A DNA stretch of 64,000 nucleotides from Dietzia natronolimnaea (GTDB taxonomy: Bacteria > Actinomycetota > Actinomycetes > Mycobacteriales > Mycobacteriaceae), in contig NZ_NTGA01000019.1 of the NCBI RefSeq assembly GCF_002289575.1, forward strand, positions 1 to 64,000. Reading direction: 5' to 3'. Positions 16,658 to 25,205 of this stretch are shown here, in pieces. Made by a program: the position numbers and the translations under genes. The notes under the pieces were generated by a model. It saw nothing but the letters and a program-made list of their open reading frames with translations. It searched no databases and was not told where the DNA came from. The number at the start of each line of letters is the position of its first letter. The stretch's first letter is position 1.

Positions 16658-17548
16658 ATGGATCAATTCAACCGGAGGGCCTTTCTCGCGCGGGCGTCCC
16701 TGTTCGGTGCATTCGTCAGCGCGGGCGTCGCGTTTCCGGGCGCCCTGAACGGCTCCCTCGGAGCGGTGGGACGAGCGAACGCCCAGGGGACGGGGAGTGC
16801 CGTCCTCGACGCGGTCGAGGAGTTCTCCCTGGACACCATGCGGGCGCTGTGTGTGATGGTCATGCCCGGACCCGACGAGTGGTCGAGGCAACAGGGCACG
16901 CCGCGCGAGGACCCGGGACCGATCGAGGTCGGCGGCGGCGAGTTCATGAAGGACCTGTTCGACAACTACCTCGCGATGGGTGATCAGCTGTCCCAACCAC
17001 TCGCGCTGGGGCTCGGCGAGGCGCTCTCCGACATGGGGATCCCCACAGAGCCCTTCCTCGGCCTGAGCGAACCCGACGGCCGCCGCATCGACCAGGTCCT
17101 CGGGTACGTCTACAGCGACCGCGTCCTCCCCCTGTCGCTCCCCGTCGCGCTGCTGCTCAACACGGGCGCGCTACTCGTCAACCCCGGATCGATCGTCGGC
17201 CCGCTCGGGTCGCCGTTCTCCCGCCTGTCGCTCGGGGACAAGTGCCGGGTGCTCGAGGGGATCGAGGGGCCCGTCCCGCAACTCATCTCGATCATCGACG
17301 GCGCCCTGCCGGTCCCGCTTCGCGGCTCGGCGTCGGGATTCCTCCGCTTCGCCGGCGGGATCCTGCTCCAGGGCACCGCCTTCGGCGTGTACTCCGAGCA
17401 GAACAACTTCGACCGCGCGACCCGGACGGTGACCCCTCGGCCCGTCCCCTGGGACCTCACCGGGTTCCGGCCCACCGGCCTGGTCGACGGCCATCCCGAG
17501 TTCATCGGGTACTACCAGAACCGCACGGAGGTGCCCGCGGATGCGTGA
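16658..17548 (+). CDS. Tat-exported small subunit of a GMC-type dehydrogenase
   Basis: Unnamed family, 296 residues. The N-terminus has a twin-arginine signal (NRRAFLARASLFGAF, then AGVAFPGA and a cleavage-like site ANAQG). The body begins with DTMRALCVMVMPGPDEW and resembles the arrangement of gluconate 2-dehydrogenase subunit 3 and the gamma subunit of FAD glucose dehydrogenases. Those small Tat proteins carry the signal-less catalytic subunit across the membrane. Its stop overlaps the GMC gene start by eight bases, so a stoichiometric complex is expected. ATG 16658 follows GAAAGG by seven bases. The subunit assignment is inference from architecture and neighbour. Confidence 0.7.
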   Translation: MDQFNRRAFLARASLFGAFVSAGVAFPGALNGSLGAVGRANAQGTGSAVLDAVEEFSLDTMRALCVMVMPGPDEWSRQQGTPREDPGPIEVGGGEFMKDLFDNYLAMGDQLSQPLALGLGEALSDMGIPTEPFLGLSEPDGRRIDQVLGYVYSDRVLPLSLPVALLLNTGALLVNPGSIVGPLGSPFSRLSLGDKCRVLEGIEGPVPQLISIIDGALPVPLRGSASGFLRFAGGILLQGTAFGVYSEQNNFDRATRTVTPRPVPWDLTGFRPTGLVDGHPEFIGYYQNRTEVPADA

Positions 17549-19316
17549 TGTCATCGTCATCGGAGCAGGAGGGGGCGGCCCCGTCGTCGCCGCCGAGCTG
17601 GCCGGCAGGGGGCTGGACGTCCTCGTCCTCGAGGGCGGCCCCCGGCACGCCGATCCCGAGAACCAGTGGTCCCACGCGGAGAACGACGCAAACAACCCAA
17701 ACGACGGCTTCCTCCGTTTCGGCCCGGAGGACCGGGACAAGCCCGCGTGGTTCCGGGAATGGACCGACAACCTCTTCGTCTGGCAGTTGTCCGGTGTCGG
17801 CGGTACCACCCAGCACTACTACGGGAACAGTCCCCGCCCCATGCCGGGGGCGTTCCGCGGGTACACCGGTGCGGACGCCGCGGAGTACGACACCGCCCAC
17901 CTCTTCCCCTTCAGCTACGAGGAGCTGGTCCCGTACCTGGAATGGGTGGAGGCGACGCTCCCGGTGGAGACCGCGGCGATGGGCACCAAGGAGGAGATCA
18001 CCTTCCGGGGATGCGAGGGCATCGGGCTCCCGGTCCAGACCTCCCGCGACATCACCAGGCCCGCGTTCCGGCCCCAGCAGAACGCGATCCTCCAGCCCGG
18101 GGGGAACTCGGGCCGGACGGACGACTCCAACCTGCTCACCTACCCGCAGGCCACCGGCTGCACGTTCTGCGGTCACTGCTTCCAGGGGTGTTACGTACCC
18201 CGGCAGGCCCCGCGGAACCAGTACGCCAAACGCTCCACGGACAACAGCTACGTCCCGCTCGGGCTGACCGCGGACGCGGTCCGACCCGGGGGCCGCGCCT
18301 TCGAGTTGATCGCGGACAGCTTCGTACAGTCCATCCGGCACGAGCAGGAAGGTGCGCACACCGTGGCCAGGGGGGTGACCTGGCGCAACAACACCACCGG
18401 CGCGACCTTCTCCGAGGACGCCCGCGTCGTGGTTCTGGCCGGCGGGGTCACCGAGAGCCCTCGCCTGTGGTTCAACAGCGGACTGCCCAACCCGAACGAC
18501 TGGGTCGGCCGCGGGCACACCGACCACCACTTCGACTGGGTGGTCGGCAGCTTCGACGAGTACACCGGCAATTCCAAGGGAGCCAACTCGGCCGCACGGA
18601 TGGACTGGCCGGGTCGCGGCGGCATGGAGAACGTGGGGCTGGGTCCCGCGATCCAGGCGTTCACGCTGTCACTGTCCGACTCCGGGGTCCGCGGGGTCTA
18701 CGACAACGGGCGCGGACTCTACGGACCGTGGGACGGCCCCTCGGGCCGCCTGGTGGGCAACGAGCTCAAGGACCTCATGATGGGCGGGATCGACAACCTG
18801 CTCAACTTCCTCGTGATCACCGACGATCACGTCCAGTCGACCAACCGGATCACCCCGTCCCTCTTCCCCGCCGACGAGAACGGCGCGCCGGCCAAGGTGG
18901 ACATCACGCTGCGGAACCGCTCCCCGCGGACACAGGAGAACCGGGAGTTCATGGTGCGCAAGTCCGCGGAGATCATGCGGGCCGCCGGGGCGAAGAAGGT
19001 GTATCGGTTGGACTGGGCTCCGCTGCTGCTCCACGTGCACTCGTCGATGCGGATGGGCGAGTCCGACCAGAACTCGGTGCTCGACGCGAACGCCGAGGCG
19101 CGGTGGGTCAAGCGGCTGTTCATCGCCGACAACTCGGCGCTCGCCAATGCGCTCGGCGGACCCAATCCGACCCTGACCACCCAGGCGCTCGCCACCCGGA
19201 CGGCGGAGAAGATCTTCCAGCTGTACTTCGGCGGGGACTCCTGGGTGGACTCCGAGGCCCCGATCGTGAGCACGGACGCCAGGATCTCCGCCCGCATGAA
19301 CGCGATGGGGCTCTGA
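17541..19316 (+). CDS. GMC-family FAD dehydrogenase with a Cys cluster motif
   Basis: Flavoprotein of 591 residues that oxidises an alcohol or sugar. The FAD-binding GAGGGGPVVAAELAGRG is at the N-terminus, and the C-terminal active-site region includes HVHSSMRMG and GGPNPTLTTQALATRTAE. A CTFCGHCFQGC motif lies around residues 211-221. Similar Cys spacing holds a [3Fe-4S] cluster in bacterial FAD glucose dehydrogenases. The protein has no signal peptide of its own; the upstream Tat protein probably co-exports it. No cytochrome subunit gene follows, so the electron acceptor is unknown. GGAGG precedes ATG 17541. Confidence 0.86.
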   Translation: MRDVIVIGAGGGGPVVAAELAGRGLDVLVLEGGPRHADPENQWSHAENDANNPNDGFLRFGPEDRDKPAWFREWTDNLFVWQLSGVGGTTQHYYGNSPRPMPGAFRGYTGADAAEYDTAHLFPFSYEELVPYLEWVEATLPVETAAMGTKEEITFRGCEGIGLPVQTSRDITRPAFRPQQNAILQPGGNSGRTDDSNLLTYPQATGCTFCGHCFQGCYVPRQAPRNQYAKRSTDNSYVPLGLTADAVRPGGRAFELIADSFVQSIRHEQEGAHTVARGVTWRNNTTGATFSEDARVVVLAGGVTESPRLWFNSGLPNPNDWVGRGHTDHHFDWVVGSFDEYTGNSKGANSAARMDWPGRGGMENVGLGPAIQAFTLSLSDSGVRGVYDNGRGLYGPWDGPSGRLVGNELKDLMMGGIDNLLNFLVITDDHVQSTNRITPSLFPADENGAPAKVDITLRNRSPRTQENREFMVRKSAEIMRAAGAKKVYRLDWAPLLLHVHSSMRMGESDQNSVLDANAEARWVKRLFIADNSALANALGGPNPTLTTQALATRTAEKIFQLYFGGDSWVDSEAPIVSTDARISARMNAMGL

Positions 19317-19377
19317 GTGGGCGGGCTCTGAGTGGAGGGGCGCTGAGTGGAGGGGCGCTGAGCGAGGGGCCGCTGAG
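19310..19377. repeat. 4.5 copies of a 15-base tandem repeat
   Basis: Unit GCTCTGAGTGGAGGG begins in the last codons of the dehydrogenase gene (19310, 19325, 19340, 19355, partial at 19370). Every unit carries TGA in the same frame, so the array adds back-up stop codons. The copies differ by one to three bases. Confidence 0.85.
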
Positions 19378-19481
19378 CCCGGCACCCCCGCCTGCGGCGC
19401 CGAGCGCGTTCGCGTCCCGAGCAGCACACCGGGTGATAGTTTTTCTTCATCTCCGAGGTCGATGCTCCGGGAGGGCAACCC

Positions 19482-20468
19482 ATGTGCACGCGAACGCTCT
19501 GGTCAACGGGTGAGGACCTGGTCCTGGCCGGCCGCACCATGGACTACGAGGTGGATCTGCGGACCAACCTGTGGGCGTTCCCCCGGGGACTCTCCCGCGA
19601 CAACGGCGTGGACGACAGCCTGCGCTGGACCTCGGTCCACGGCAGCGTGGTGGCCGCGGCCTACGACCTGGCGAGCACGGACGGGATCAACGAGGCGGGC
19701 CTGGCCGGACACCTGCTGTGGCTGGCGGAGTCCGACTACGGCGAGCGCGACCCGGACCGTCCGGCGTTGAGCGCCTCCGCGTGGGTGCAGTACATGCTGG
19801 ACAATTTCGCGACCGTCGCCGAGGCCGTGGACTGGATGCGTCGGTCCCGGGTCCAGATCCGGACGTCCGGAGACCCGGTCACCGGCACCACCGTCACCGT
19901 CCACCTGGCGCTCGACGACCGCAGCGGCGACTCGGCGATCATCGAGTACATCGACGGTGAGCCCCACATCTGGCATGACCGGTCCTACAGGGTCATGACC
20001 AATTCGCCGCCGTTCGCCGAGCAGCTCGAACGCCTCCACGAGATCAAGGGCTTCGGCGGCGACCGCCCCCTCCCCGGCGGCACGGACGCCGACGAGCGGT
20101 TCGCCCGCGCGGCCTTCTACCTGGACCGGCTCCCCGCGCCCGCCGACCGGACCGGGGCCGTCGCGGAGCTGCTGAGTGTGATGCGCAACGCGTCCCAACC
20201 GTTCCGCGTGCCGGATCCGGATCACCCCAACGCCTCCACCACCCTGTGGCGGACCATCACCGACCACGTCGACGGTGTGTACGTCTTCGAGGACACCGGT
20301 CGGCCCAACATCGTCTGGGTACGGCTGGACGGCCTCGACCTGTCGGAGGGCGCACCCGTGCGCAAGCTCGACCTGGTCGCCGACACCGGGCTCGAGGGGG
20401 GACTGGTCGGCGAGGTCAGCGCGCACTTCGAGGCGACGGCCCCCATGGAGTTCCTCCGCGCGTCCTGA
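19482..20468 (+). CDS. choloylglycine hydrolase / penicillin V acylase-family Ntn amidase
   Basis: N-terminal nucleophile hydrolase of 328 residues. Cys2 after the initiator Met (MCTRTLW) is the expected catalytic nucleophile once Met is removed. An Arg-Asp pair follows in LAGRTMDYEVD, and the conserved GINEAGLAGHLLWL block is present. Relatives cleave linear amides such as conjugated bile salts, penicillin V or N-acyl homoserine lactones. No signal peptide is seen, so it acts in the cytoplasm or leaves by another route. GGAGGG precedes ATG 19482. Its stop is nine bases from the convergent MpaB-type gene. The substrate cannot be predicted. Confidence 0.83.
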   Translation: MCTRTLWSTGEDLVLAGRTMDYEVDLRTNLWAFPRGLSRDNGVDDSLRWTSVHGSVVAAAYDLASTDGINEAGLAGHLLWLAESDYGERDPDRPALSASAWVQYMLDNFATVAEAVDWMRRSRVQIRTSGDPVTGTTVTVHLALDDRSGDSAIIEYIDGEPHIWHDRSYRVMTNSPPFAEQLERLHEIKGFGGDRPLPGGTDADERFARAAFYLDRLPAPADRTGAVAELLSVMRNASQPFRVPDPDHPNASTTLWRTITDHVDGVYVFEDTGRPNIVWVRLDGLDLSEGAPVRKLDLVADTGLEGGLVGEVSAHFEATAPMEFLRAS

Positions 20469-20477
20469 GACCCGCGC

Positions 20478-21347
20478 TCAGAAGACGGCGATCCCCAGCC
20501 GTCGGCGCACCCGGAGGTCCCACAGGTTGAGCGTGTAGACCACGCGCAGCGGCCTGGACAGGACCAGGTCGAGCGCGGCCGCGAGGTTCACGATGATCCG
20601 GCGGCGCCGGAGGTCCTGAGGGGTGATGGTCCAGCGCATCTCGTCACGGATCCGCTCGGGGACCGCGAACTTGGTCATTGACAGACTCCACGGGCCGAGG
20701 GTCTTGTGCGCGAGAGTCCCCAGCTGCTTCATCCGGATCTCGAGGACCGTGAAGTCGGCGAGCGACTGGAGGTACTCGCGGACGGTCTCGTCGATCCGGA
20801 CGCCGTCGATGCACTCGGCGAATCGCCGCTCGTACTCGGTCCAACTCGCCGGCCACCGGGCCTCGGGCACGTTCAGGGTGGTGCCGAGCGGCCGCGCGAG
20901 CTCGATCACCCGGTCGAGCTCCGCCTCCGACAGCGGCCCGTGCACCATCTCCCACTGATCGATGTAGTAGCGGACCAGACACAGTGCCACCCACGTCTGT
21001 GAGGCCGCGGAGTTGGCGTTGTAGCGGACCGGACTGGACCCGGTGGAGTAGACCTGCGCGTGGATCTCCCGCACCGCCTCGTGGAAGAACTCCCGTTCCT
21101 CCTGGTTCCCCAGCGTCGCCACGGCGAGGTACTGGGCGGTGGTCCTGCCGCGCTTGATCGGACGGAGGTCACCGCGGCCCCGGTCCACCCGGCTCTCGAC
21201 CACGCCGTACCCGACGGCGGGGTCGGCGAGCTGCATCACCACGTTCGCGGCGGGAAGCCAGAACCACAGGTGCGTGGACAGGTCAGGGAGGTGCCGGATC
21301 CTCGTCGGGTCGACGCCTGCGTCGGCGGATCGCGTCCCTGCGTTCAT
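20478..21347 (-). CDS. MpaB/DUF2236-family oxygenase-like protein
   Basis: Protein of 289 residues of the DUF2236 family, which includes MpaB-type oxygenases and latex-clearing protein-like enzymes. Features are the N-terminal LWFWLPAANVVMQLADPAVGYGV, the central EAVREIHAQV with a candidate haem-associated His, and the QTWVALCLVRYYIDQWEMVHGPLSEAE segment. Many actinobacteria carry paralogues of unknown function. The start is ATG 21347, with a GTG one codon earlier as alternative; GGGGAG precedes both. The upstream region (21348-21480) is AT-richer than its surroundings and may hold promoters for both divergent genes. Confidence 0.8.
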   Translation of the reverse strand: MNAGTRSADAGVDPTRIRHLPDLSTHLWFWLPAANVVMQLADPAVGYGVVESRVDRGRGDLRPIKRGRTTAQYLAVATLGNQEEREFFHEAVREIHAQVYSTGSSPVRYNANSAASQTWVALCLVRYYIDQWEMVHGPLSEAELDRVIELARPLGTTLNVPEARWPASWTEYERRFAECIDGVRIDETVREYLQSLADFTVLEIRMKQLGTLAHKTLGPWSLSMTKFAVPERIRDEMRWTITPQDLRRRRIIVNLAAALDLVLSRPLRVVYTLNLWDLRVRRRLGIAVF

Positions 21348-21480
21348 CACGTCACTCCCCGGGCCTGTCCGTGCCGCCCGCGTCGACGGCCCTGTTTCAG
21401 ATCACATATATCTTACATTGCAACACGGAAGGGGGGAACCCGTCGGGCGACCGCGCGGTCGGGACGCACCGACTGGCAAG

Positions 21481-21499
21481 ATAGGGTTGCCTAACTTAA
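21481..21499 (+). promoter_or_regulatory. DtxR/IdeR-type iron box
   Basis: ATAGGGTTGCCTAACTTAA matches the 19-base consensus TTAGGTTAGGCTAACCTAA at 14 positions. It directly overlaps the ribosome site (AAGGAGA) of the siderophore-interacting protein gene, which fits iron-dependent repression. Confidence 0.82.
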
Positions 21500-21509
21500 G
21501 GAGACCCCC

Positions 21510-22313
21510 GTGGCAGATGAGCGCAAGAGCCCCACCCCGACCACCCTCACCGTGCTGCGCACCGAGACGGTGAGCGCCCACATGGTCCGGGTCGTCCTCG
21601 GCGGCGCGGGGTTCGACGCCTTCGCCCCGCGCGCGGAGACCGACAGCTACGTCAAACTCGAACTGCCCTCCGAGGACGGCCCCGTGGTGCGGACCTACAC
21701 CGTGCGACGCGTCGACCTCCCGGCCCGCGAGATCTGGATCGACTTCGTCGTGCACGGAGACGCGGGCGTGGCGGGGCCGTGGGCCCGGACGGTCGCGCCC
21801 GGGACCGACGTCCCCGTCCGGGGGCCGGGCGGCGGGTACCGTCCCGACCCCGAGGCGGACTTCCACCTCCTCGCCGGGGACGAGACCGCGGTCCCCGCGA
21901 TCTCCGCCGCGCTGGAGGCCCTGCCCGAGGACTCGGTGGGAGCGGTGTTCCTGGAGGTGGGAGACGACGACGACGAGGTGTCGCTCACCGCTCCGGAGGG
22001 GGTGCGGATCACCTGGCTGCACCGCGGGACCCCCTCCACCCACGCCGGCCCCGGACGGATCGACGGCGACGCGCCGCTGGTCGTCGCCCTCCGGGAGATG
22101 CCGTGGCCGGACGGCGACGTGCAGGTGTTCGTGCACGGCGAGGCCGAGACCGTGATGAAGCACCTGCGCCCCCTGCTGCGCTCCGGACGCGGCGTCCCGG
22201 CCCGGCGGGCCTCGATCTCGGGATACTGGCGCCGGGGCCGCACGGAGGAGGGTTTCCGCACCTGGAAACGCGAGTTGGCGGAATCGGAGCCGGATCAGCA
22301 ACCCGTGAGGTGA
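21510..22313 (+). CDS. siderophore-interacting protein (FAD-binding ferric reductase, SIP family)
   Basis: Reduces ferric siderophores in the cytoplasm to release iron. The 267-residue protein has the N-terminal FAD domain with VVRTYTVRRVD (RxYTxR flavin motif) and DFVVHGDAGVAGPWA, then a C-terminal NAD(P)H domain ending ISGYWRRGRTEEGFRTWKREL, the family's terminal signature. It starts at GTG 21510 after AAGGAGA. The iron box directly upstream points to IdeR/DtxR control. No siderophore uptake genes are adjacent. Confidence 0.92.
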   Translation: MADERKSPTPTTLTVLRTETVSAHMVRVVLGGAGFDAFAPRAETDSYVKLELPSEDGPVVRTYTVRRVDLPAREIWIDFVVHGDAGVAGPWARTVAPGTDVPVRGPGGGYRPDPEADFHLLAGDETAVPAISAALEALPEDSVGAVFLEVGDDDDEVSLTAPEGVRITWLHRGTPSTHAGPGRIDGDAPLVVALREMPWPDGDVQVFVHGEAETVMKHLRPLLRSGRGVPARRASISGYWRRGRTEEGFRTWKRELAESEPDQQPVR

Positions 22314-22417
22314 GTCCCGGGTTACCCGGTCGGTGTGACCCGGTACCCTCATGTGCCAGCACTGTTAACGCATCCGGCCCCTCACGCTCACCCGTGACCG
22401 TAGACAAGGCATGGCAC

Positions 22418-23401
22418 ATGGCATTCTCACGCGCGACGCTCTTCACCGGACTGGTGGCCACCTCGGCACTCGTCCTCGCAGGCTGCACCGGCGGCTCCGA
22501 CGATGACGCCGCCGGTGGCGGCGGCGAGTCCTACACGATCGGCATCAACCAGCTCGTCCAGCACCCCGCTCTCGACGCGGCCACCGCGGGCTTCAAGGAG
22601 GCCTTCGCCGACGCCGGTGTCGAGGTGGAGTTCAACGAGCAGAACGCCAACGGTGAGCAGGCCACCGCGCTGACCATCGCGCAGCAGTTCGCCGCCGACG
22701 ACCTGGACCTCGCGCTGGCGGTGGCGACCCCCGCCGCCCAGGCGATGGCCCAGAACATCATCAACATCCCGCTGCTGTTCACCGCGGTCACCGACCCTGT
22801 CTCGGCCGAGCTCGTCGACTCGATGGAGGAGCCGGGCGCCAACGTCACCGGCACCTCGGACGCCGCGCCGATCGACGAGCAGCTCGAGCTGCTCAAGGAG
22901 ATCGTCCCCGACGCAGAGCGCGTCGGCATCGTCTACGCCTCGGGCGAGGTCAACTCGCAGGTCCAGGTGGACCAGGCCGAGGAGGCCGCCGGCCCGCTCG
23001 ACCTGGAGATCGTCACCCAGACCGTCACCACGGTCAACGAGATCCAGCAGGCCGTCGAGGCGCTCGGTGACGTCGACGCGATCTACGTACCGACCGACAA
23101 CATGGTCGTCTCCGGTATCGCCTCGCTGGTCCAGGTGGCCGAGTCCAAGCAGATCCCCGTGATCGCCGCGGAGGAGGGCACCGTCGAGGGCGGCGCCGTC
23201 GCCACGCTGGGCATCGACTACACCGAGCTCGGCCGCCAGACCGGCGAGATGGCGCTGCGCATCCTCCGCGACGGCGAGGACCCGGCCACGATGCCGGTCG
23301 AGACCGCGACGGAGTTCACCTACGTGGTCAACGAGGCCGCCGCCGAGCGCCAGGGCGTCACCATCCCGGAGGACATCCTCGCCGAGGCTGAGAAGAAGTG
23401 A
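22418..23401 (+). CDS. ABC transporter substrate-binding lipoprotein (TrpX/COG2984-like)
   Basis: Extracytoplasmic receptor of 327 residues with lipobox LAGC (Cys23). The mature part follows the COG2984 pattern: [42 protein letters not shown]-like GIVYASGEVNSQVQ and DAIYVPTDNMVVSG. Family members bind aromatic amino acids (TrpX) or unknown solutes. ATG 22418 follows AAGG. The stop overlaps the permease start by four bases (GTGA). The 104 bases upstream hold no gene; GGTTACCCGG and GACCCGGTACC form a loose repeat of unknown role. Confidence 0.86.
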   Translation: MAFSRATLFTGLVATSALVLAGCTGGSDDDAAGGGGESYTIGINQLVQHPALDAATAGFKEAFADAGVEVEFNEQNANGEQATALTIAQQFAADDLDLALAVATPAAQAMAQNIINIPLLFTAVTDPVSAELVDSMEEPGANVTGTSDAAPIDEQLELLKEIVPDAERVGIVYASGEVNSQVQVDQAEEAAGPLDLEIVTQTVTTVNEIQQAVEALGDVDAIYVPTDNMVVSGIASLVQVAESKQIPVIAAEEGTVEGGAVATLGIDYTELGRQTGEMALRILRDGEDPATMPVETATEFTYVVNEAAAERQGVTIPEDILAEAEKK

Positions 23402-24372
23402 TCGGCGCCGTCGAGGTAGGCCTCATCTACGGGGTCATGGCGCTGGGGGTCTATCTGACCTTCCGCGTGCTCAACTTCCCCGACCTCACCGTCGACGGCA
23501 GCTTCACCACCGGCGCCGCCACCGCGGCGACCGCACTCCTCGCCGGCTGGAACCCGGTGGTCGCGACCCTCGCGGGTTTCGTCACCGGGTTCCTCGCCGG
23601 CGTGGTCACCGGACTGTTGCACACCAAGGGCAAGATCGACGGGCTACTGGCCGGCATCCTCACCATGATCGCCCTGTGGTCGGCCAACCTGCGGATCATG
23701 GGAGGCGCGAACGTCCCGCTGCTGCGTCAGGACACCGCGTTCACACCGCTGCGCGAGGCCGGCATCCTCGGCACCTGGGGTGGCGTCGCCGTCCTCGCGC
23801 TGGCCGTGGTGCTGCTCGGCCTCGTCGTCGTCTGGTTCCTCACCACGAACCTGGGACTGTCGATCCGCGCCACGGGCGACAACGGCCCGATGATCTCCTC
23901 GTTCGGTGTCTCCACCGACTTCACCAAGACCCTCACCCTCGCCCTGTCCAACGGCCTCGTGGGCATGTGCGGCGCCCTGGTCGCGCAGTACAGCGGATTC
24001 GCCGACATCTCGATGGGCGTGGGGCTGATCCTGGTGGGCCTGGCCTCGGTGATCCTCGGCCAGGCGATCCTCGGCCAGCGCAGGCTGGTGTTCGCCGTGT
24101 TCGCCGTGGTCGTGGGTGCGGTGCTCTACCGCCTCATCATCTTCGCGGCCCTGCAGGTGGGCCTGAACCCCAACGACATGAAGGCCATCACGGCGATCCT
24201 GGTGGTGATCGCACTGCTCGTGCCCAGGTGGAAATCCTTGGGTGGTCGGTTCGGGCGCAAGCCCACGACCGCGGTCGCCGCGAACGAGCGCGCGGTGGCG
24301 GGCGCCGGGACCGCCGTCGACGCCGGGCCCGAGTCCGCCGACACCGCCGCGACCGGCGCCAAGGAGACCTGA
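23398..24372 (+). CDS. ABC transporter permease (COG4120 type)
   Basis: Membrane subunit of 324 residues with eight to nine hydrophobic segments. It begins MIGAVEVGLIYGVMALGVYLT, and LNFPDLTVDGSFTTGAA is the family hallmark. LGLSIRATGDN near the middle is the ATPase-contact loop. GTG 23398 overlaps the binding-protein stop. A hydrophilic Ala/Thr-rich tail of about 35 residues ends the protein and precedes the ATPase gene by two bases. Confidence 0.87.
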   Translation: MIGAVEVGLIYGVMALGVYLTFRVLNFPDLTVDGSFTTGAATAATALLAGWNPVVATLAGFVTGFLAGVVTGLLHTKGKIDGLLAGILTMIALWSANLRIMGGANVPLLRQDTAFTPLREAGILGTWGGVAVLALAVVLLGLVVVWFLTTNLGLSIRATGDNGPMISSFGVSTDFTKTLTLALSNGLVGMCGALVAQYSGFADISMGVGLILVGLASVILGQAILGQRRLVFAVFAVVVGAVLYRLIIFAALQVGLNPNDMKAITAILVVIALLVPRWKSLGGRFGRKPTTAVAANERAVAGAGTAVDAGPESADTAATGAKET

Positions 24373-24374
24373 CG

Positions 24375-25166
24375 ATGCTGACAGTCACCGATGTGTCCAA
24401 GACCTTCTTCCCGGGCACCGTCAACGAGCGCCGCGCACTCCACGGTCTCAGCCTCACGATGGCCGAGGGCGACTTCGTCACCGTGATCGGCTCCAACGGC
24501 GCCGGCAAGTCGACCCTGCTCAACGTCGTGTCCGGGCGGTTGATCCCCGACGCCGGGCGGATCGACATCGACGGTAGGAACGTCTCCCGACTTCGCGACC
24601 ACAAGCGTGCGAAGTACGTGGGCCGCGTCTTCCAGGACCCGCTGGCCGGGACCGCGCCCACCCTCACCATCGAGGAGAACCTGTCGCTCGCGGTCCTGCG
24701 GGGCAGGCGACGGGGGCTCGGCCCCAGCCTGAACAAGAAGCGCCGCGCGCAGTTCGCCGACCAGCTCGCCATGCTCGAGCTGGGTCTCGAGGACCGGCTC
24801 ACCGCCAAGGTCGGGTTGCTCTCGGGAGGCCAGCGACAGGCGCTCTCGCTCCTCATGGCCGGGTTCACCCAACCGCGGATCATGCTGCTCGACGAGCACA
24901 CTGCGGCCCTGGACCCGCAGCGGGCCGAGCTGGTCACCACGATCACCGAGCGGATCGTCCGCGAGGGCGGTCTCACCACGCTCATGGTCACGCACAACAT
25001 GGAGCAGGCCATCCGGCTGGGCAACCGGCTGATCATGATGCACGAGGGCCGGATCGTCTACGAGGCCGACGACCAGAAGAAGGCGTCGCTCACCGTGCAG
25101 GATCTCCTCAAGGAGTTCGCCAACATCAAGGGCGCGACACTCTCCGACAAGGCGTTCCTGGGCTGA
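24375..25166 (+). CDS. ABC transporter ATP-binding protein (COG1101 type)
   Basis: ATPase of 263 residues. Walker A is GSNGAGKSTLL, the signature is LSGGQRQALSL, and Walker B ends LLDEHTAALDP, where DEHTAALDP instead of DEPT is typical of this COG1101 family. The switch His lies in VTHNMEQA. ATG 24375 follows AAGGAG at 24361-24366. With the two preceding genes it forms a complete importer whose substrate is unknown; the family includes a Streptococcus tryptophan system. Confidence 0.88.
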   Translation: MLTVTDVSKTFFPGTVNERRALHGLSLTMAEGDFVTVIGSNGAGKSTLLNVVSGRLIPDAGRIDIDGRNVSRLRDHKRAKYVGRVFQDPLAGTAPTLTIEENLSLAVLRGRRRGLGPSLNKKRRAQFADQLAMLELGLEDRLTAKVGLLSGGQRQALSLLMAGFTQPRIMLLDEHTAALDPQRAELVTTITERIVREGGLTTLMVTHNMEQAIRLGNRLIMMHEGRIVYEADDQKKASLTVQDLLKEFANIKGATLSDKAFLG

Positions 25167-25205
25167 GGTCCGCCCGCTGCGGCCCGGCTGCCTCAGCCCC
25201 CCGCC

